From assembly GCA_038232515.1 (NCBI GenBank), contig JBBSHS010000013.1:1-42266 (forward strand): 42,266 nucleotides of DNA, read 5' to 3'. A program made the translations under genes and the position numbers. The stretch's first letter is position 1. The number at the start of each line of letters is the position of its first letter. Of the stretch, positions 32,945 to 41,653 are shown piece by piece. Under the pieces are notes generated by a model that ran no database searches, was not told where the DNA came from, and saw nothing but the letters and a program-made list of their open reading frames with translations. Source of the DNA: JBBSHS01 sp038232515 (lineage in GTDB: Bacteria; Actinomycetota; Acidimicrobiia; Acidimicrobiales; JAUJNH01).

Positions 32945-33886
32945 TCAAGGCCCACTCCCCGCGTGCTGGGCCCGGGCCAGGGCCCGGAACAGCAGGTTGG
33001 CATCGCCCATGACGTGGCGCAGGCGGCGCTCGAGCCCACCTATGGGCACGAGGTTCTGCGGCGCCCGTGGATCTTTGTGGCCCTGAGAGGCGAAGCGGGG
33101 CAGTACGGCGGCGGTGGTATCGGCCAGGGCGACGGCGTCGGCAGCCGGGAGGTCGGCCGCCGCCTCGCAGCGCACGACGCCCGCCCACGGGTGCCCGGTG
33201 GCCCCGGGCAGGCGCAGGTACCAGGACCACTTGGTCTGCAGCGGCACCGTCAAGCAGAACAACGGCGTGCGCTGGCCGGCGGTGAGCTCGCCGATGATGT
33301 CGTCCAGCCCCTCGGGCAGGTAGCGGGTGGCGTGGGTCTTGACGTAGCCGACGGTGCCGGGCGGGTACGGGCCCACCGTGCGCAGGGGACCGTCGACGAC
33401 GACGAGGTCGGCCCCGCCGGCCTGGCCGTGGGCCACAACGATCTCGAGGGCGCCCATGCGCTGCTGGAGGCCGATGCTCAGAGCCTCCGGGCTCTCACCG
33501 GCGACGGCCTGGACCGGGTAGGGGCCGTGGCCCGTGTCGATGGTCTGAGCGTCTCCGGCTGCCGTGAACAGGCCTCGCCCGACGCTGGCCGCCACCACGA
33601 CAGCCCGGTCATCGCACCGCACCGCGCCGGCCGCGAACGACGCACAGATGCCGGGGCGGGCCCGGCCGCCGTCGCCGGTGAGCCAGACGCGGGCGTCGAT
33701 ACGGCGCACCCCGTCGGTGAAGACGATGGCGGCCGGCCGACGCGTCACGGGCGGAGGTGTCCGGGGCGCCCACTGGTCGGCCCGCACCTCGACGCCGACG
33801 TCGACCTCGGCCCGGGCGGCGGTCAGCTCCTCGCCGTCCAGTGGTGCCCCGTACTCGGGCGCCCAGGCCTCGACGACGAACCGCAT
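32945..33886 (-). CDS. nurA: NurA-like nuclease partner of HerA
   Basis: I assign this 313-residue protein as NurA-like on three grounds. It begins MRFVVEAWAPEYG, as HerA-associated NurA proteins do. An early IVFTDGVRRIDARVW (Asp ~58) matches the NurA metal-binding DG motif. A second LVVVDGPLR lies later (~residue 180), in NurA order. A GTG at 33949, 21 bases from the sbcC stop, is an alternative start adding 21 basic residues. NurA is a 5'-3' exonuclease/endonuclease that works in complex with HerA. Its gene follows sbcC in the run herA-sbcD-sbcC, which strongly supports the call. Divergence from archaeal NurA is large, so the assignment needs profile confirmation. Confidence 0.7.
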   Translation of the reverse strand: MRFVVEAWAPEYGAPLDGEELTAARAEVDVGVEVRADQWAPRTPPPVTRRPAAIVFTDGVRRIDARVWLTGDGGRARPGICASFAAGAVRCDDRAVVVAASVGRGLFTAAGDAQTIDTGHGPYPVQAVAGESPEALSIGLQQRMGALEIVVAHGQAGGADLVVVDGPLRTVGPYPPGTVGYVKTHATRYLPEGLDDIIGELTAGQRTPLFCLTVPLQTKWSWYLRLPGATGHPWAGVVRCEAAADLPAADAVALADTTAAVLPRFASQGHKDPRAPQNLVPIGGLERRLRHVMGDANLLFRALARAQHAGSGP

Positions 33887-33970
33887 CAGGTGCTCACGCC
33901 GTCGCCGGGCGCCGGTGCCGGACCCGTCCGTGGCCAACGGATGCTTCACCGCCGACTCTGGGAACGGCGG

Positions 33971-36406
33971 TCACGCCAGCACCCGCTCGACGGTGGAGCC
34001 ACCGGGGCCGCGGCTGACCTCGAAGCGCACGGGCACGCGCTCGGCCAGGTCGCGCACGTGGGTGATGACGCCGACCATGCGGCCGCCGGCCTGAAGCTGC
34101 TCGATGGCTGCGGCCACCGTGTCGAGGGTCTGGGGATCGAGCGTCCCGAAGCCCTCGTCCAGGAACAACGACTCGAGGCGGGCGCCCCCGCCGGTGGCCA
34201 GGGCCGCCACCCGGTCGGCCAGGGCGAGCGCCAGTGCCAGTGACGCCAGGAACGTCTCGCCGCCCGACAGGGTGCGCACCGGGCGTCGCTCGTCGGCGTT
34301 GCGATGGTCGACCACCGCAAACTCACGCCGGTCGTCGAGGCACAGCGAGTAGGCACCGCCCGACAGCCCATAGAGGCTACCGGTGGCCCCGTCGACCAGA
34401 TCTTGCAGCGCCTCGTCCAGCAGCCACTTCTCGAAACGGTCGGCCCTGAGGTGCAGGGCCAGGGTGCGGGCCACGGCCACGACCTCCTGGGAGGTCTCCT
34501 GCTCGGCCCGCAGGGCCACGGCCTGCTCGAGGGCGGTGGCCAACCTGCCCGCCTCGGACTGCGCCGTGGCCCGGGCGGCCGCCACCACCTCTCCGGCCGA
34601 CCAACCCACGGACGCCGTCGCCCCCGTCGACCGCCTGGACGCGCCGGTGGCGGCCTCGGGCAGGGCCAGGCCGGCGCTGGTCAGCTCGGCGCCCAGACCG
34701 TCGAGGACGCCGGCAACCTGGGCGGCGGCCGCCTCGGCCTGCGCCTGCGCCTCGTCGGCCAGGCGCCGCTCGGCCGGCCCCCGGCTGGCGGCCCAGGCCA
34801 CCAGGAGCTGCCAGTCGGCGCCCAGGTCGGCTCGACCGGGCGGCGGTGGCTCCAGCCCGGCCACGCCGTCACGAGCGGCGTCGAACTGCCGCCAGCCGCG
34901 GTCGCCGGCGGCCCGTGCGGCCGCGAGCTGCGCCCGTGCCCTCTTGGTCTGCTCGCGCCCCTCACGGTCGGCCGCCCTGGCGACCGTCACCCTTCTCTCG
35001 GCGGCGGCCACCGCAGCCACGCAGACCCGCAACGCTGATGGCTCCGGCGCACCGACGAGACGGGACGCCACTTCGGCGATCCGCACATCGTGGGCCTCGA
35101 GGGCGGCGTCGGCCTTGATGGCCCGCTGGGCCGCCGTGTGGGCCAGGTGCTCGGCCGTGGCCAGCTGCTGGCGGCCGGCCCGCTCGGCGGCCTGCGCCAG
35201 CTCGAGTTGCTCGGGTGCCTGCCGGGGTGGCACCACGGCGACCGTCTGGCGGCAGACGGGACACGGCGCACCCGGCGTGAGGTCGTCGTGCAGAGCCGCA
35301 GCCCGGTTCGACTGGCGGGCCGCCTCCAGATGGGCGACCGCCTCGTCGAGCCGCCCGACCGCCGCCGTGAGGTCCAGGTCGCACCCCTCGGCATCGCCTC
35401 TGGCCTGGTGGCGGCCGGCGACCAACGCCGGGCGCCGCCCGAGGAGGCGGTCATGCTCCTCATGATCGGCCAGCGCACGTTCGATGGCGGTTCGCTCACC
35501 CATCTCGGCCAGCGCCTTCTCGCCAGCATCGACGATCGCCCGAGCGGCCTCCTCCTCCGCCTCGGCGGCCCGGACCGCGGCCTCGCCGCTGGCCGCCTGG
35601 GCGGCCAGCCCAAAGGCGTCGTCGGGGACTCGTAGGGCGGCCAGCCGGTCGGCCCGCATCGCCGCTTGGGATGCCTCCGCTGCGGCTGCGGCTTGTGCCG
35701 CCCGGGCCCCCTGGATGGCCGGCTCGGTGGCGCGGACCCGCTCGGCCAGCACTGCCAGGGCCTGCACCCGGTCCTGAGCGGCCTGGACGGAGTCGTCGCT
35801 GGCCCCGGCCAGGTCGCCGGCCAGCCGTTCGGCGATGGAGCTGACCCGCTCCTCGGCCCGGCGCTGGCGCAGCACGGCCCGCTCGCGGACCTGGCCGTAG
35901 ACGCCCAGGTCGAGCAGCCCGACCAGGAGGTCCTGGCGGTCCTTGGGCTTGTCGTGCAGGAACCGGGCAAAGGCTCCCTGGGGCAGGACCACGCATTTGC
36001 ACAGCTCCTCGAATCCGAGGCCGAGCAACTCCTCCACGGCGGCGGTGACGGCGGCGGCATCACCGGCCACCAGCTCGTCGCCCTGCTCGAGCCGGGCCTC
36101 CTTGGTGGTGGCGCCCTTGGGCGTGCGGCGCACGACGCGCACCGCTGTGTACCGCCGACCGCCGACGGAGAAGTCAAGGCGCACCTTGGCCTGCGCCCTG
36201 CCCACCGAGACGATGGGTGCCACCAGCCCGACGTGGTCGTAGCGGGGAACGCTCCCGTACAACGCGAAGCAGATGGCGTCGACCACGCTTGACTTTCCGG
36301 CGCCGGTGGGCCCGGCGAGGGCGAACAGGTCGGCACCCGCGAAATCGACGACCGTGCGCTCCCGGAAGGCGGTGAAACCCTCGAGCTCCAGCCGTTCAGG
36401 CCGCAC
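33971..36406 (-). CDS. sbcC: SbcC/Rad50-type SMC ATPase
   Basis: SbcC pairs with SbcD to process DNA ends and hairpins. The 811-residue protein shows Walker A GPTGAGKSS (residues 32-39), the Q-loop LPQGAFARFLHD (~138-149), long coiled coils rich in Ala/Glu/Arg, the zinc-hook CPVC near residue 380, the signature TLSGGETFLASLALALAL (~715), and Walker B LFLDEGFGTLD (~750) followed by the C-terminal V-I-T-H-V-x-D-L histidine. It is on the short side for SbcC (often ~1000), with the coiled coil shortened. It follows sbcD through a tiny overlapping ORF and precedes the NurA-like gene. Confidence 0.93.
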   Translation of the reverse strand: MRPERLELEGFTAFRERTVVDFAGADLFALAGPTGAGKSSVVDAICFALYGSVPRYDHVGLVAPIVSVGRAQAKVRLDFSVGGRRYTAVRVVRRTPKGATTKEARLEQGDELVAGDAAAVTAAVEELLGLGFEELCKCVVLPQGAFARFLHDKPKDRQDLLVGLLDLGVYGQVRERAVLRQRRAEERVSSIAERLAGDLAGASDDSVQAAQDRVQALAVLAERVRATEPAIQGARAAQAAAAAEASQAAMRADRLAALRVPDDAFGLAAQAASGEAAVRAAEAEEEAARAIVDAGEKALAEMGERTAIERALADHEEHDRLLGRRPALVAGRHQARGDAEGCDLDLTAAVGRLDEAVAHLEAARQSNRAAALHDDLTPGAPCPVCRQTVAVVPPRQAPEQLELAQAAERAGRQQLATAEHLAHTAAQRAIKADAALEAHDVRIAEVASRLVGAPEPSALRVCVAAVAAAERRVTVARAADREGREQTKRARAQLAAARAAGDRGWRQFDAARDGVAGLEPPPPGRADLGADWQLLVAWAASRGPAERRLADEAQAQAEAAAAQVAGVLDGLGAELTSAGLALPEAATGASRRSTGATASVGWSAGEVVAAARATAQSEAGRLATALEQAVALRAEQETSQEVVAVARTLALHLRADRFEKWLLDEALQDLVDGATGSLYGLSGGAYSLCLDDRREFAVVDHRNADERRPVRTLSGGETFLASLALALALADRVAALATGGGARLESLFLDEGFGTLDPQTLDTVAAAIEQLQAGGRMVGVITHVRDLAERVPVRFEVSRGPGGSTVERVLA

Positions 36407-36500
36407 CTGCCACCTCGGTCAGTTCGCCACCATCGGTCGGGCCACGCTTACCCACTCCCGTCGGCACGTGCCCCAAGGGCTCGTCGGCGGCGTCACCCAT
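36396..36500 (-). CDS. Mini-ORF bridging sbcD and sbcC
   Basis: A 34-residue frame (start MGDAADEPLGH) begins on an ATG inside ATGGGTGA, which contains the sbcD stop, and ends past the sbcC ATG, overlapping it by 11 bases. It has no recognised domain. Its overlaps with both neighbours suggest it may mainly couple translation from sbcD to sbcC. A true short peptide cannot be excluded. Confidence 0.3.
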   Translation of the reverse strand: MGDAADEPLGHVPTGVGKRGPTDGGELTEVAGAA

Positions 36501-37641
36501 CGCTCGTCGCCTCCTCGAAGAGGCCGGCGAAGAGTGCCTCGAGCCGGGCGTCGTCGACGTCATGGGCCTGCAGATAGGCGTGCAGCAGCTCGGTGGGTGC
36601 CTGGCCCCGACGCGTCGGACGGGCCCTGGACTGGCCCGATGCGGGTGGCGCCTCGACGACGACGTCGACGCAGTGCTCGAACAGGACACGGACGTCATCG
36701 GCCAGGCCGGCGCGGGCCGGCTCGCGCACCACGATCTTGAGGTGGTCGTCGCCGGTGCCCCCGCCGTCAGCCAGCGCCTGCAGCTGGGCCATCGTGCCTT
36801 GCACCACCCGCAGGCGGCGGCCGGACGTGAGCGGGACCTGGGTGGTGTGGGCCGGAGCCGACGGCGACGCCTGGACAACCGTCACCGACTTGGTCTCTCC
36901 GGCCTCACCGAAGTCGAGCTGGAGGGGCGAGCCGGCATAGCGGACGAAGGCCGGGCCCACGGACTGCGGCCGGTGGAGGTGACCGAGGGCGACGTAGTGG
37001 GCCGACGGCGGGAACACATGGGGCGACACGGCGTAGCCCATGACGGTGTGGGCCAGGCGCTCGCTGCCGCCCACCAGGCCGCCGTGGGCGAACAGGTGGG
37101 CGGCGATGACGTGCACGGCACCGGGCCGGAACGCCGCGCTCAGCCGCGCGACGGCGTCTTCGATGGTCGCGGCGTAGGCCTGCACGTGGTCGGACGCATC
37201 CTGGGCCATCAGCTCGTCGGCCCGCAGCGCGGTGCGCTGGGACATGAAGGGCAGGAGGGCGATCTGCACCTCCTCGCCCGTCGCCGTCCGGATCTCGGCC
37301 ACGCCCTCCGGAGGCAGCGCGAAGCGGGCCGAGGTGATGATCCGACCCCGCTGCAGCAGGGGCTCGATGGCCTGGAGGCGTCGCTCGTTGTCGTGGTTGC
37401 CGGCGATGACCACCACCGTGGCCGTGGCCTCGAGGTCGAGCAGGGCCCGGTAGACGATGCGTTCGGACTCGGGCGTCGGCGCGGCCGTGTCGAACAGGTC
37501 GCCGGTGACGAGCACGACGTCGACCGCCTGGTCGGCGGCGATGGCGGCGATCTCGGCCAGCACGGCCTGGTGCTCGCCGGAGCGGTCGCGACCACGGATT
37601 GTGCGGCCCACGTGCCAGTCGGAGGTGTGCAGCAGTTTCAT
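36493..37641 (-). CDS. sbcD: SbcD/Mre11-type nuclease
   Basis: SbcD is the metallophosphoesterase nuclease of the SbcCD (Mre11-Rad50) complex. The 382-residue protein has the full metal set: DWH (Asp8, His10), VTGDLFD (Asp48), GNHD (Asn82, His83), HLFAHGG and GHLHRP in the phosphoesterase domain, then the capping domain and the SbcC-binding tail. The ATG overlaps the herA stop by four bases (ATGA), so it is coupled to herA. The upstream partner herA and downstream sbcC and NurA-like genes match the archaeal resection arrangement. Confidence 0.95.
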   Translation of the reverse strand: MKLLHTSDWHVGRTIRGRDRSGEHQAVLAEIAAIAADQAVDVVLVTGDLFDTAAPTPESERIVYRALLDLEATATVVVIAGNHDNERRLQAIEPLLQRGRIITSARFALPPEGVAEIRTATGEEVQIALLPFMSQRTALRADELMAQDASDHVQAYAATIEDAVARLSAAFRPGAVHVIAAHLFAHGGLVGGSERLAHTVMGYAVSPHVFPPSAHYVALGHLHRPQSVGPAFVRYAGSPLQLDFGEAGETKSVTVVQASPSAPAHTTQVPLTSGRRLRVVQGTMAQLQALADGGGTGDDHLKIVVREPARAGLADDVRVLFEHCVDVVVEAPPASGQSRARPTRRGQAPTELLHAYLQAHDVDDARLEALFAGLFEEATSDG

Positions 37642-39332
37642 GGGCTCAAGAAGCGCGCCAGCAGGCTGGAGGTTTCGGGGGCGGCCTCGGCCGAGCGGGT
37701 GGCCCAGGCCGGGAACGGGAACTGCGCCACCAACGGGACGGGCAGCTCAGGTTGGCTGATGATCATCGAGCCCGGCTTCAAGATGGTGGCCCGCTGGCGT
37801 TGGATGGTGGGAAGAAAGCCGTACTCCTCGCGGGCCGCTTCGGCGGCGTCGAGCCGACCGACGACCCGGACCGACGAGTTGGCGATGATGCGGCGCTCCA
37901 CCTCGCTGGCCGTCTGCTGGGCGCCGATGAGGACGATGCCGAGGCTGCGGCCCCGCTCGGCCACGTCGAGCAGGATCTCCTTGATGGGGCTGTAGCCCTG
38001 TCGGGGGGCGTACTTGTTCAGCTCGTCGAGCACCAGGAACTGCAGGGGCCGGGCCCGCCCCTGGCGTTCCTTCTCGTCGAACATGCGGCGGATGGTCACG
38101 CCCACGACAAACCGCTTGGCCCGGTCGTTCAGGTTATGGATGTCGACCACGGTGACCTGCTGGCCGCCGAGCTCTACGCCGTGGTCGCGGTTGGCCACGT
38201 CGCCGCGCACGAGGTCCCGGACGTGGGGGACGGCGCCGAACAGGCGGCGCACGAAGGCGCCGGTGGTCCCGGCGCCGATGGCCCGGCCCGCCCATTCGCC
38301 CCGTGTCTCCTCGTCGTCGAGGCGGTCGGCGACGAGCCGGCTCAGTTCGACGAACGTGGTGACGGGCTGACCTTCGATATTGACGGCGCCGTCCCCGCTG
38401 GCCACGGCTTTCTCGCGCAGGCGGGCGGCCACGTTCTGGATGACGATGGTGAGCTGCTGGCGGTCGTCGTCCGGGTCGGCGAACAGGAACGGCAGCAGCT
38501 CGTGTTCGCAGAACTCGGCCAGCGTCCACCAGAAGCTGCGCACGCCGGAGGTCCGGGCCTGCACGTCGGGAGCGGCGGCGGGGTCGCCCCTGCGGGGCGG
38601 TGCGTAGAAGCCCACGCTGGCGAAGGGCGTGGCCGGCAGGCCGAGGGCGGTGTACCTGTCGCGGTCGACCTTGGTGAGCCGGAGGTTGGCCTTGTCCAGG
38701 AACAGCAGGTCCTCTCCCTTGACGTTGAAGATCAGCGCTTTGGTGTTGTGGGCGTCGTCGCCCAGCTGGCCCGACTGGAACAGGCTGTGGAGCAGGAAGG
38801 TGGCGTAGGTGGTCTTGGTGGCCACGCCGGAGATGCCGCTGATGTTGACGTGGGCACCACGGGAGCCGTCGACGAACTCGAGGTTGACGTACAACGGCTC
38901 GCCGTCGCGGGTGAGGCCGGCCGGCAGCTTGCGCTCCATGCCGTCGAAGAACAGCGCCTCGTCGCGCTCGACCCCTTCGGCCTTGCGCACGGCCGTACCC
39001 GGCAGGGGCGGCACGAACACCTCGGGCTCGAAGCGGGTAGCGCTCACCTGGGCGGCCTCGACCACCTCGGCGGGCAGCACGCCGTCGGCGATGTCCCACA
39101 CGTCGGAGTCGTAGCGGGCGCCCACGTGGCGGGCCCTGACCTGGGTCACCACCCCGTAGATGCGCACGGCACCCGAATCGGCCGGCAGGGCTCTCTCACA
39201 CACCACGACGTCGTCGAGCTGCAACATCTGTCCCGGCCCGAGGCCGACCCAGAACTCCAGCGGCGTGGCGTCCTCGGTGCCGAGCACCCGCCCCACAGGT
39301 GCCGCGCCGGCCCCGTCGAAGTCGTCGTCCAT
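37638..39332 (-). CDS. herA: HerA-like DNA-translocating ATPase
   Basis: HerA is a hexameric FtsK-like translocase that partners NurA in end resection. The 564-residue protein has a beta-rich HAS-like N-terminal domain (ATPLEFWVGL, YGVVTQVRARH), then the RecA-like core. The P-loop NISGISGVATKTT (residues ~162-174) is noncanonical: Thr replaces the Gly before the Lys. Walker B is LQFLVLDELNKYAP, followed by LIGAQQTASEVERRIIANSSVRVVGR with the arginine-finger region, and a C-terminal brace (ILKPGSMIISQPELPVPL). The ATG at 39332 (MDDDFDGAG) was chosen; the frame is open upstream but low complexity and overlaps a long inverted repeat. It is the first gene of the cluster and overlaps sbcD. Confidence 0.85.
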   Translation of the reverse strand: MDDDFDGAGAAPVGRVLGTEDATPLEFWVGLGPGQMLQLDDVVVCERALPADSGAVRIYGVVTQVRARHVGARYDSDVWDIADGVLPAEVVEAAQVSATRFEPEVFVPPLPGTAVRKAEGVERDEALFFDGMERKLPAGLTRDGEPLYVNLEFVDGSRGAHVNISGISGVATKTTYATFLLHSLFQSGQLGDDAHNTKALIFNVKGEDLLFLDKANLRLTKVDRDRYTALGLPATPFASVGFYAPPRRGDPAAAPDVQARTSGVRSFWWTLAEFCEHELLPFLFADPDDDRQQLTIVIQNVAARLREKAVASGDGAVNIEGQPVTTFVELSRLVADRLDDEETRGEWAGRAIGAGTTGAFVRRLFGAVPHVRDLVRGDVANRDHGVELGGQQVTVVDIHNLNDRAKRFVVGVTIRRMFDEKERQGRARPLQFLVLDELNKYAPRQGYSPIKEILLDVAERGRSLGIVLIGAQQTASEVERRIIANSSVRVVGRLDAAEAAREEYGFLPTIQRQRATILKPGSMIISQPELPVPLVAQFPFPAWATRSAEAAPETSSLLARFLSP

Positions 39333-39390
39333 GTCACCGTGGACCCTACCGATGGGGTGGGACATCGACGGCCGGCGAGCCGCCGCCCCC

Positions 39391-39463
39391 GCGAGATTGG
39401 GTCGTCCCGTGGCCTTCAGCGTCGGATTTCGGCCCGGAAGGCCATCACACGACCCAATCTCGC
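39391..39463. repeat. 73-nt long inverted repeat upstream of herA
   Basis: GCGAGATTGGGTCGT (39391-39405) is perfectly complementary to ACGACCCAATCTCGC (39449-39463). Inside, GGCCTTC (39411-39417) pairs with GAAGGCC (39437-39443), leaving a 5x5 internal loop and a 19-base apical loop. It lies between the PPOX stop and herA start. It could be the PPOX terminator, a herA leader structure, or a copy of a small dispersed palindromic element. Confidence 0.8.
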
Positions 39464-39513
39464 TGGGTCGACCTGGGACCTGGGTGAGCGTCTCCGTCGG
39501 CGAACCATGAGCC

Positions 39514-39924
39514 TCAGCCCGACCGGTTCGGGCCGGCCCGTTCCACGTCCATGGCAATGAGGCAGCGCTGTTCGCGTTCCATCGCCGCCCGGTACTCGTC
39601 CCAGTCGGGATGCTCACCGACCGCCTGGCGGTAGTAGGCCACGAGGCCGTCCATGGCGTGCGGCAGCGACACTATGGTCGCCGTCCCGTCGACTTGCACC
39701 CACGGCCCGAAAAAACCGTCCTCGAACCCGCAGTAAGAGGCCCTCGGGCGGCGGCGCAGGTTCTTCACCTTGTAGGCCGTCTCCCGGCTCGAGATGACCA
39801 CACGGCCAATGTCGTCCACGCCGGCGGCCACCGGCGACAGCTGGGGTGACCCGTCCGACCGGTAGGTGGCCAGTACCCCACGGTGGTTCTGGCCCAGGAA
39901 GGAACGGGCCTCGTCGATGTCCAT
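39514..39924 (-). CDS. PPOX-class flavin/F420-dependent oxidoreductase
   Basis: The 136-residue split-barrel protein (MDIDEARSFLGQNHRGVLAT) shows the family's TYRSDGSPQLSPV turn, VISSRETAYKVKNLRRRPRASYCGF binding segment and VQVDGTATIV strand, typical of actinobacterial PPOX F420-binding oxidoreductases. The cofactor (F420, FMN or haem) cannot be decided by eye. Only the C-terminal third of a longer open frame is real: the rest reads antisense to rmuC. It is divergent from rmuC, 106 bases away, and upstream of herA on the same strand with the inverted repeat between. Confidence 0.85.
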   Translation of the reverse strand: MDIDEARSFLGQNHRGVLATYRSDGSPQLSPVAAGVDDIGRVVISSRETAYKVKNLRRRPRASYCGFEDGFFGPWVQVDGTATIVSLPHAMDGLVAYYRQAVGEHPDWDEYRAAMEREQRCLIAMDVERAGPNRSG

Positions 39925-40030
39925 GTCCCCATCCTGACCGTCTCCGGCCCGATGCGCGCAGGGCCGGTCCGAGCCCCGCGTCAGCGGGCATCCACCCCGA
40001 CCGTCACACCCCCTCCGTAGGGTTGAACGT

Positions 40031-41602
40031 GTGTTCGTCACCTTCATCCTCGTGGTCGTCGTCGCCGGCGTCGCCGGCGCGCTCGGATGGCTGGCCGGGG
40101 GGCGTCGGGGTGCCAACGTCGACGGCACCGCCGCCGCCGACGCCTCCCGCGACGCCGCCGTCGCCACGGCGCGGGCCGACGCGCTGGGCGCCGAGCTGGC
40201 CCGGGTCGAGGTCCGCGCCGATGCGGTCGCCGACTCTCTTTGCCGCGCCCAGGCCGAAGCGGCCCGCCTGGGGGCCGTGCTGGCCGGCCGCGAGGCCGAA
40301 CTGGGTGCGACCCGCACAGCGCTGGCCGAACGCGGCGATGCGCTGCGGGCCGCCGCCGAGGTCTCCGCCGATTGTGGCCGCCTGCAGGCCATGCTCGCCG
40401 CCCGTGAGGCCGAGCTGGCGGGGGAGCGGACCGCCATGGCCGACAAGTTGGCCTTGGTCAACCAGGCCAGGCAGGCGCTGGCCGACCAGTTCTCGGCCTT
40501 GTCGGCCCAGGCCCTGGAGCGCAACAACGCCTCGTTCCTGGCCTTGGCCGAGCAGTCCATGGCTGCGGCCCGTAGCGAGGCCAGCGGCGACCTGGCCGCC
40601 CGTTCCGCCGCCGTCGAGCACCTCGTGGCGCCCATCACCGACACACTGATCAAGGTCGAGGCCCGCATGCAGGACCTCGAGCACGCTCGCCAGCGGGCCG
40701 AGGCCACACTGGCCGAGCAGGTGCGAGGCATGGGCGAGGCCCAGGAGCGGTTGCGGGCCGAGACCGGCAACCTGGTCAACGCCCTGCGCACTCCTCAGGT
40801 GCGGGGCCGGTGGGGCGAGCTGCAGCTCCGTCGGGTCGTCGAGTTGGCCGGCATGGTCCGCCACTGCGACTTCGACGAACAGGTGAGCGCCCCCCACGCC
40901 GACGGCGGCCGGGTCCGCCCCGACCTGATCGTCCGTCTGCCCGGGGGCAAGCAGGTGGTGGTCGACGCCAAGGTCCCGCTGCTGGCCTACCTCCAGGCCG
41001 CCGAGGCGGCCGACGACGTCACCCGGTCGCTGCGCCTGAAGGACCACGCCCGACAGCTCCGCAACCACGTCGACGCCCTGGCCGCCAAGGCCTATTGGGA
41101 GCAGTTCGACCCGACACCCGACCTGGTGGTGATGTTCATCCCCGGCGATCCCATCCTGGCCGCCGCTCTCGAGGCCGACGCCGGCCTGTTGGAGTACGCC
41201 GCCGCCAAGCGGGTCCTGCCGGCCACCCCGGTCACGCTCATCGGCCTGCTCCAGGCCATCGCCTTCGGCTGGCGCCAGGAGGTGGTGGCTGAACAGGCCC
41301 GCACCGTGTGCGAGCTCGGACGCGAGCTGTACCGCCGCCTCGGCACCATGGGCGACCACCTCGATCGCACCGGTCGGGCCCTCGATCGGGCCGTCGACGC
41401 CTACAACTCGACCGTGGGATCACTGGAGAACCGGGTGCTGGTCACCGCCCGCAAGCTGGCCGATACCGAGGTGGCCGAGGGTGAGCTGGGTAGTCCCGGC
41501 CCGGTCGACCGTGATACCCGCCGGCTCCAGGCGGCCGAGTTGGTGAAGCCGACCCTGACACCACCGGCCATTCCCCACGATCCTGAGGCCTTGTCGGCCT
41601 GA
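40031..41602 (+). CDS. rmuC: DNA recombination protein RmuC
   Basis: RmuC is a predicted nuclease-fold protein that limits recombination between inverted or short repeats. The 523-residue protein starts with GTG and a membrane-like N-terminal segment (FVTFILVVVVAGVAGALGWL). A long Ala/Glu/Arg coiled coil (residues ~35-230) leads to the RmuC domain with TPQVRGRWGELQLRRVVELAGM, KQVVVDAKVPLLAYLQA, FDPTPDLVVMFIPGD and PVTLIGLLQAIAFGWRQE. The tail is Pro/Glu-rich. It flanks the herA-nurA-sbcCD-ku cluster divergently, extending a repair-gene neighbourhood. Confidence 0.93.
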   Translation: MFVTFILVVVVAGVAGALGWLAGGRRGANVDGTAAADASRDAAVATARADALGAELARVEVRADAVADSLCRAQAEAARLGAVLAGREAELGATRTALAERGDALRAAAEVSADCGRLQAMLAAREAELAGERTAMADKLALVNQARQALADQFSALSAQALERNNASFLALAEQSMAAARSEASGDLAARSAAVEHLVAPITDTLIKVEARMQDLEHARQRAEATLAEQVRGMGEAQERLRAETGNLVNALRTPQVRGRWGELQLRRVVELAGMVRHCDFDEQVSAPHADGGRVRPDLIVRLPGGKQVVVDAKVPLLAYLQAAEAADDVTRSLRLKDHARQLRNHVDALAAKAYWEQFDPTPDLVVMFIPGDPILAAALEADAGLLEYAAAKRVLPATPVTLIGLLQAIAFGWRQEVVAEQARTVCELGRELYRRLGTMGDHLDRTGRALDRAVDAYNSTVGSLENRVLVTARKLADTEVAEGELGSPGPVDRDTRRLQAAELVKPTLTPPAIPHDPEALSA

Positions 41603-41653
41603 GCCCCCAGCAGGAGTCTGCGGCCACCGCCGGGCGTCTGCCAGACTGTGGGC

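Noticed and set aside
31871..34243. A 790-codon plus-strand frame over patatin, ku and nurA
   Set aside because: Antisense shadow of three recognised genes; rich in Gly/His/Leu without motifs.
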